The notes beneath the pieces were generated by a model. That model was not told where the DNA came from, did not search any database, and was given only the letters and a program-made list of their open reading frames with translations. Position numbers and translations under genes: made by a program. A DNA stretch of 64,000 bases from Isoetes taiwanensis (lineage: Eukaryota > Streptophyta > Lycopodiopsida > Isoetales > Isoetaceae). Within the stretch, counting starts at the first letter, position 1, and the number at the start of each line of letters is the position of its first letter. Positions 60,560 through 64,000 of the stretch are shown piece by piece. The stretch covers positions 12,530,546-12,594,545 of the forward strand of contig JAJEKV010000009.1 in NCBI GenBank assembly GCA_021234155.1. The letters are read 5' to 3'.

Positions 60560-61060
60560 ATCTATCTATCTTTTGTAAATTTGCTTGGTGGGCTCTTGAA
60601 GCAAAAGATTAGCGCTGGATTGAAGAAGAAAGGAAGAGCGCACATGGTCAAGTAGGGTTTTGAGAAAAGCATAGGACTTTGGATCATATTCTCACATTGA
60701 GAACTATAATTCAGAAAGCTAAGGGGTCAAGAAAGGCATTGTACATAGGTTATGTATATTTCTCCAAGGCATTTGTCATGGTCTCACGCAAAGGCTCAGG
60801 TGAAAGAATGGAAAAGGTAGGGGCCCAACGGATTTGGGTTGGGCACTTGCACTGTTGTATGAAGAGATAAGTATTAGCAAAACTCTCCTTTGAACCTCCT
60901 AATGTGGAGTAAAGCAAGGATGCCTCTTGTCATCTACCCTCTTTGGGATTGATGAACTTGAAGAAGCGACAGGGAAGTGCGAGTTTCGTTATCCAATTTC
61001 TTTTACATGAGGAAGATGTGGTGCTAATGGCAATGGTATTTGGTACTGTTAAGAGGGCAG
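60560..61060 (+). mobile_element. LINE reverse-transcriptase relic
   Basis: The order of RT landmarks is right for a non-LTR element. A GRAHMVK-stop-GFEKSIGL segment corresponds to the xAGFR segment. A shift then leads to DHILTLRTIIQKAKGSRKAL (from 60682), then motif A at 60751-60780 (YVYFSKAFVM), a QGC-LSSTLFG-IDEL segment (about 60915-60960) for motif B, and LLHEEDVVLMA (motif C, HEED at 61006-61017). Active enzymes carry Asp at two motif A positions and YxDD in motif C; here these are replaced, so it is inactive. It is on the opposite strand to, and distinct from, the ORF1p/endonuclease relic in the duplicated block. Confidence 0.8.
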
Positions 61061-61249
61061 AGCTCATTTATAAAAAAGAGAGTACTCAGATAGTTAACAA
61101 TTACAATATTTGGGTCTGGAATCTATAGATGGAAAGAGTGCACAAAAAAGAGGATTGGGGGGAGGATTTTGGCCCGGGGGGGGGATGCAAGTAGCATGTG
61201 ATGAAAATTATAATGCATGTACTTAATGATATCGCTAAAAGAATAATCA

Positions 61250-62725
61250 TCATAAGCATGCATATAGTGTTTGATGAGGCACATATATACAGAAGAGAAA
61301 TCTGCTTGCTTCCTAAAGATAGCAGCAATGATATAAAATGGATGGGTACACCTCAAGGGGAAGCAATATTGACACAAAACTCAATATTAGATGAAGATGA
61401 TACGACACTCTAACAAATAAAGTTATTGCAGGTATTTTACAAGGGCAGGATGTGACAAATGAAGAAGGCAACATGGAAATTAAGACTGGCAAGATAGTGC
61501 TTGAAGCTAACCTATTGGACAAGCCTGCAAGATCGAAAAGAATACAAGTGCAGATCCTTCAAAATGAGGCAAAGGTAAGTGTTTAATTATTTAGTAAAAA
61601 TGTAAATGGAAAAAGTAGACGATTGCAACAAGAAGAGGAAAGTGTTCCAAGTAGTCATTGTTGAAATACTAGCAACAATGGACACAAATGCGCCACGAGA
61701 TGTTAATGAAACATTAAGTAGCAGGAGATGCCGGGAAGCTTGCTATGAAAGAAGAAATAGATCCTTTAATAGAAAACCTATAAATTAGTTAAAAGGCCAA
61801 AATATAAAAACATAGTTGGTTGCAAATAAATTTATAAGATAAAGCAAGGAGCTACAGGAGATCAACTTAAATATAAAGTCAGATTAGTGGCACAGGAATT
61901 TACTCAGAAGTATGGCATTGATTGTGAGAACACATTCTCGCCTTCAGTTAAACTAACAAGCAGTAGAATGCTATTGGCAATGGCAAATGCAAGGAATTTG
62001 AAGATACGTCGCATGGATGTAAGTGCCTGCATTTTTTAACACAAAACTAGTGGGGGAAATATACATGCAATAGGCTCCAGGTTTTGAACAAGAAAACGAT
62101 AAGGTATGGAGATTGTAAAGAGCAGTATATGGTTTAAAATAGTCACCTAAATTGTGGTACTTATATATAGATACTTTTCTTAAGGAGCAAGGGTTTATAA
62201 AACTGAAGGATGACGGAAAGATTAATTTGTTTAACCAAGGAGAGGGGTATTGATTTATAGCATTATATGTTGATAACATTATGGTGGCAAGCAATGATGA
62301 TATTCTTAACAAATGTAAGTCAATCTTTAAAGACATATTCAAGTTGAGTGATTTAGGGCCTCTGAAGGAGTTTCTAGACATTAAAGTGGCTAAGAATAGA
62401 GAAAATAAAGTATTGGCTTTGTGTCAAGATCAAAACATAGATGGGATCTGAAGAGGTTTAGTATGGTTGCTTGCAAACCATTTAGTACATCAATGATTAT
62501 AGAAGACAAAGTTTCTAGAATTTTGTGGCCAAGTATGGCAGTATAACAGGAAGAAAGATGGAGTACCATATCAAGAGCTCATTGGTTGCCTTTCGTATCT
62601 TGCAAATTGTACTAGGCCTGACATAATGTTTTTAGTAAATGCACTTAGTAGATATTGTACAAACAGGGGAGAGGTCATTGGCTTGCAGCAAAAGGGATAT
62701 TGAGATACTTAACACTAGAGTTGTC
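61250..62725 (+). mobile_element. Ty1-copia pol relic (integrase end, RT, start of RNase H)
   Basis: This plus-strand order fits copia pol. A VFDEAHIYRR segment (about 61268) matches the integrase C-terminal end. It is followed by a variable acidic linker, then the EAMKEEID-type start of the RT (about 61740) and RT landmarks including FTQKYGIDCENTFSP (about 61900), RMDVSACIF (62010) and LYVDNIMVAS (62263; the catalytic pair is D-N instead of D-D at 62266-62277). LSDLGPLKEFLDIKV (62340) and GCLSYLANCTRPDIMF (62585) mark the RT end leading into RNase H. Several stops and shifts are present. No LTRs were found on either side, and gag and protease are absent, so this is an internal fragment. Confidence 0.88.
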
Positions 62726-64000
62726 CTTAAATGGACCAAAACTGGTTCATTTGCACTGTTCACATTAAAATTCATATAGAATCAACCACTCAATTTTTCA
62801 TAAGCCCTTCCTAGAAGTTGTCAGCTCACAAGAAAAATACTTAAAAGTCCATCAGCTCACATACTTGAAAGTTATGCTTAGGTGAATCCAAGGGGGTCTA
62901 GTCAAAACTGTCTCATGTTTACATAAGGTAAAACTGTCTCGACAAAAAGACTTTTTTTATATTTTTCATTATTTTTGTATTTTTCTAGATGAGATAGAGA
63001 GTAAAACACAAAAACCACATCTCAATTCGAGTACTGTGAAGGGAGATAGGGCCATTTGAACATGGCAGAGTCAAAACTGTCTTCTATCTTTTGTGAACCA
63101 ATAATGGTTTCCAGAAGGCTGTTCCCAAATCAAATTAATAACTTTTACTTGAAAATGAATTTTAGCCTGAAGTTTAGAATATAAATAGTAGACAAGTTGC
63201 TTCATTCAAGAAAAATATTCATTGGCCTTCATTTGGAAGTTTTAGATTTTTCCTATAATTTTTAGTACAAGTAACTTTTAATTTAGTCTCTATTGAAGAA
63301 AAAATATTTAAGGTTGCTTGTTAAAAAATCATATATGAAAGTTAATAATAGAATAGAATAGAACAGAATAAACTTTTATCGTTCACGAAGACCAATTGGC
63401 CTATGGGACCCAAACAAAAAGAGAGCAACAAGCGTATCACTGTCAGGATTAAAAAACCCATGCCCTGAAGGGTTTTTGAGTGAAAAACCTTAGCAGTAAT
63501 AAGTATGCTGGTGTACAATTCAATTTTCTCCATCATACATGAAGAACGAGTTTATGATATTTGCTCATGAATTTTATAAACAACAAACCCTTAAGTTTTT
63601 TTTTTTCACACTAGAAAAAAGTCTCTTATTCAAACAATAAGGGAGCACAAAACGATTTGCACAACCTTCTGCCTTAAAAAAAACAAGGTTCCAAAAAAAA
63701 GTGAAAATTGCATGAGACCCACTTTAATATAATGCGACTTTAGATCTAGAAGTATTGGACCTTCTCTTATAAACAACAAGGTGAAGTTCTATGTCTATTT
63801 GCAACTGTAGTGTGTCTTACAATTTAAAAATGGAAAATTCCAATTATACCCCTCAAGTTTGTGAAAAGTCCAAAAATACCCTCCAAATGAAGATCATTTT
63901 TGGAAAAGTGGTAATAGACTTTTTGTTGCTCCTTAAATTCAAAAGTTGTCTTCACAAACATTATAGATTAGAGCAAGTTCTTCCGAACAACATCAAATTC
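62726..64000. other. AT-rich sequence to the right edge, no gene seen
   Basis: No gene is recognised. The phrase gtcaaaactgtct recurs at about 62897 and 63070, and a 10-T run lies at 63598-63607. ORFs here are short and without motifs. Confidence 0.5.

Overview
This is nuclear DNA of a land plant. The one clearly intact gene is a ten-exon, plant-type ER-resident J-protein (ERdj3B family) with small GT-AG introns. Most of the rest is decayed retrotransposon sequence of several kinds: an LTR element with a tRNA-iMet primer site and a polypurine tract, a Ty1-copia pol relic, and two different LINE relics. There is no operon-like packing and no dense coding. The species cannot be fixed from the sequence. 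The high load of old transposable elements would fit a large-genome plant, but that is a guess.

Layout. A block of about 27.3 kb occurs twice in direct orientation, 1-27305 (copy 1, running off the left edge) and 32345-59653 (copy 2), at a near-constant offset of about 32.34 kb. Both copies carry, left to right: the C-terminal end of a receptor-like kinase; an unrecognised minus-strand coding-like stretch; an LTR retrotransposon on the minus strand (3' LTR, long internal region, 3'-truncated 5' LTR as read on the plus strand) that appears to sit inside an older relative of itself; a fragment of an unknown gene with an acidic tail; an AT-rich stretch with a C-rich pyrimidine tract; a LINE relic on the minus strand with ORF1p-like and endonuclease-like pieces; AT-rich sequence; an unknown coding-like fragment; and the ERdj3B gene on the minus strand.

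The 5 kb between the copies (27306-32344) holds an unrecognised minus-strand coding remnant, a probable poly(A)-tailed retroelement 3' end on the minus strand, and a diverged piece of the LTR element's internal region. After copy 2 (59654-64000) come the ERdj3B upstream region, a foldback element enclosing 55-bp tandem repeats, a LINE reverse-transcriptase relic and a Ty1-copia integrase/RT/RNase H relic.

The ERdj3B gene is intact in copy 2, where the ten exons sum to 346 codons plus a stop. In copy 1 the first four exons carry indels and the upstream region is cut off by the duplication breakpoint. The two copies differ in a strange way. Some blocks of hundreds of bases are nearly identical, and others differ heavily by a small set of recurrent motif changes (CGT to CGC, CTG to CCG or CG, CAG to CAAAG or CGT). 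This looks more like unpolished long-read consensus error at methylated repeat sequence than biological divergence, so frame breaks in the repeat-rich parts, and any dating from copy divergence, should be treated with caution. I did not find a convincing new biological system. The most unusual signals are the patchy, motif-specific copy differences, the nested LTR element, and the paired hairpin units between two head-to-head primer-binding sites.
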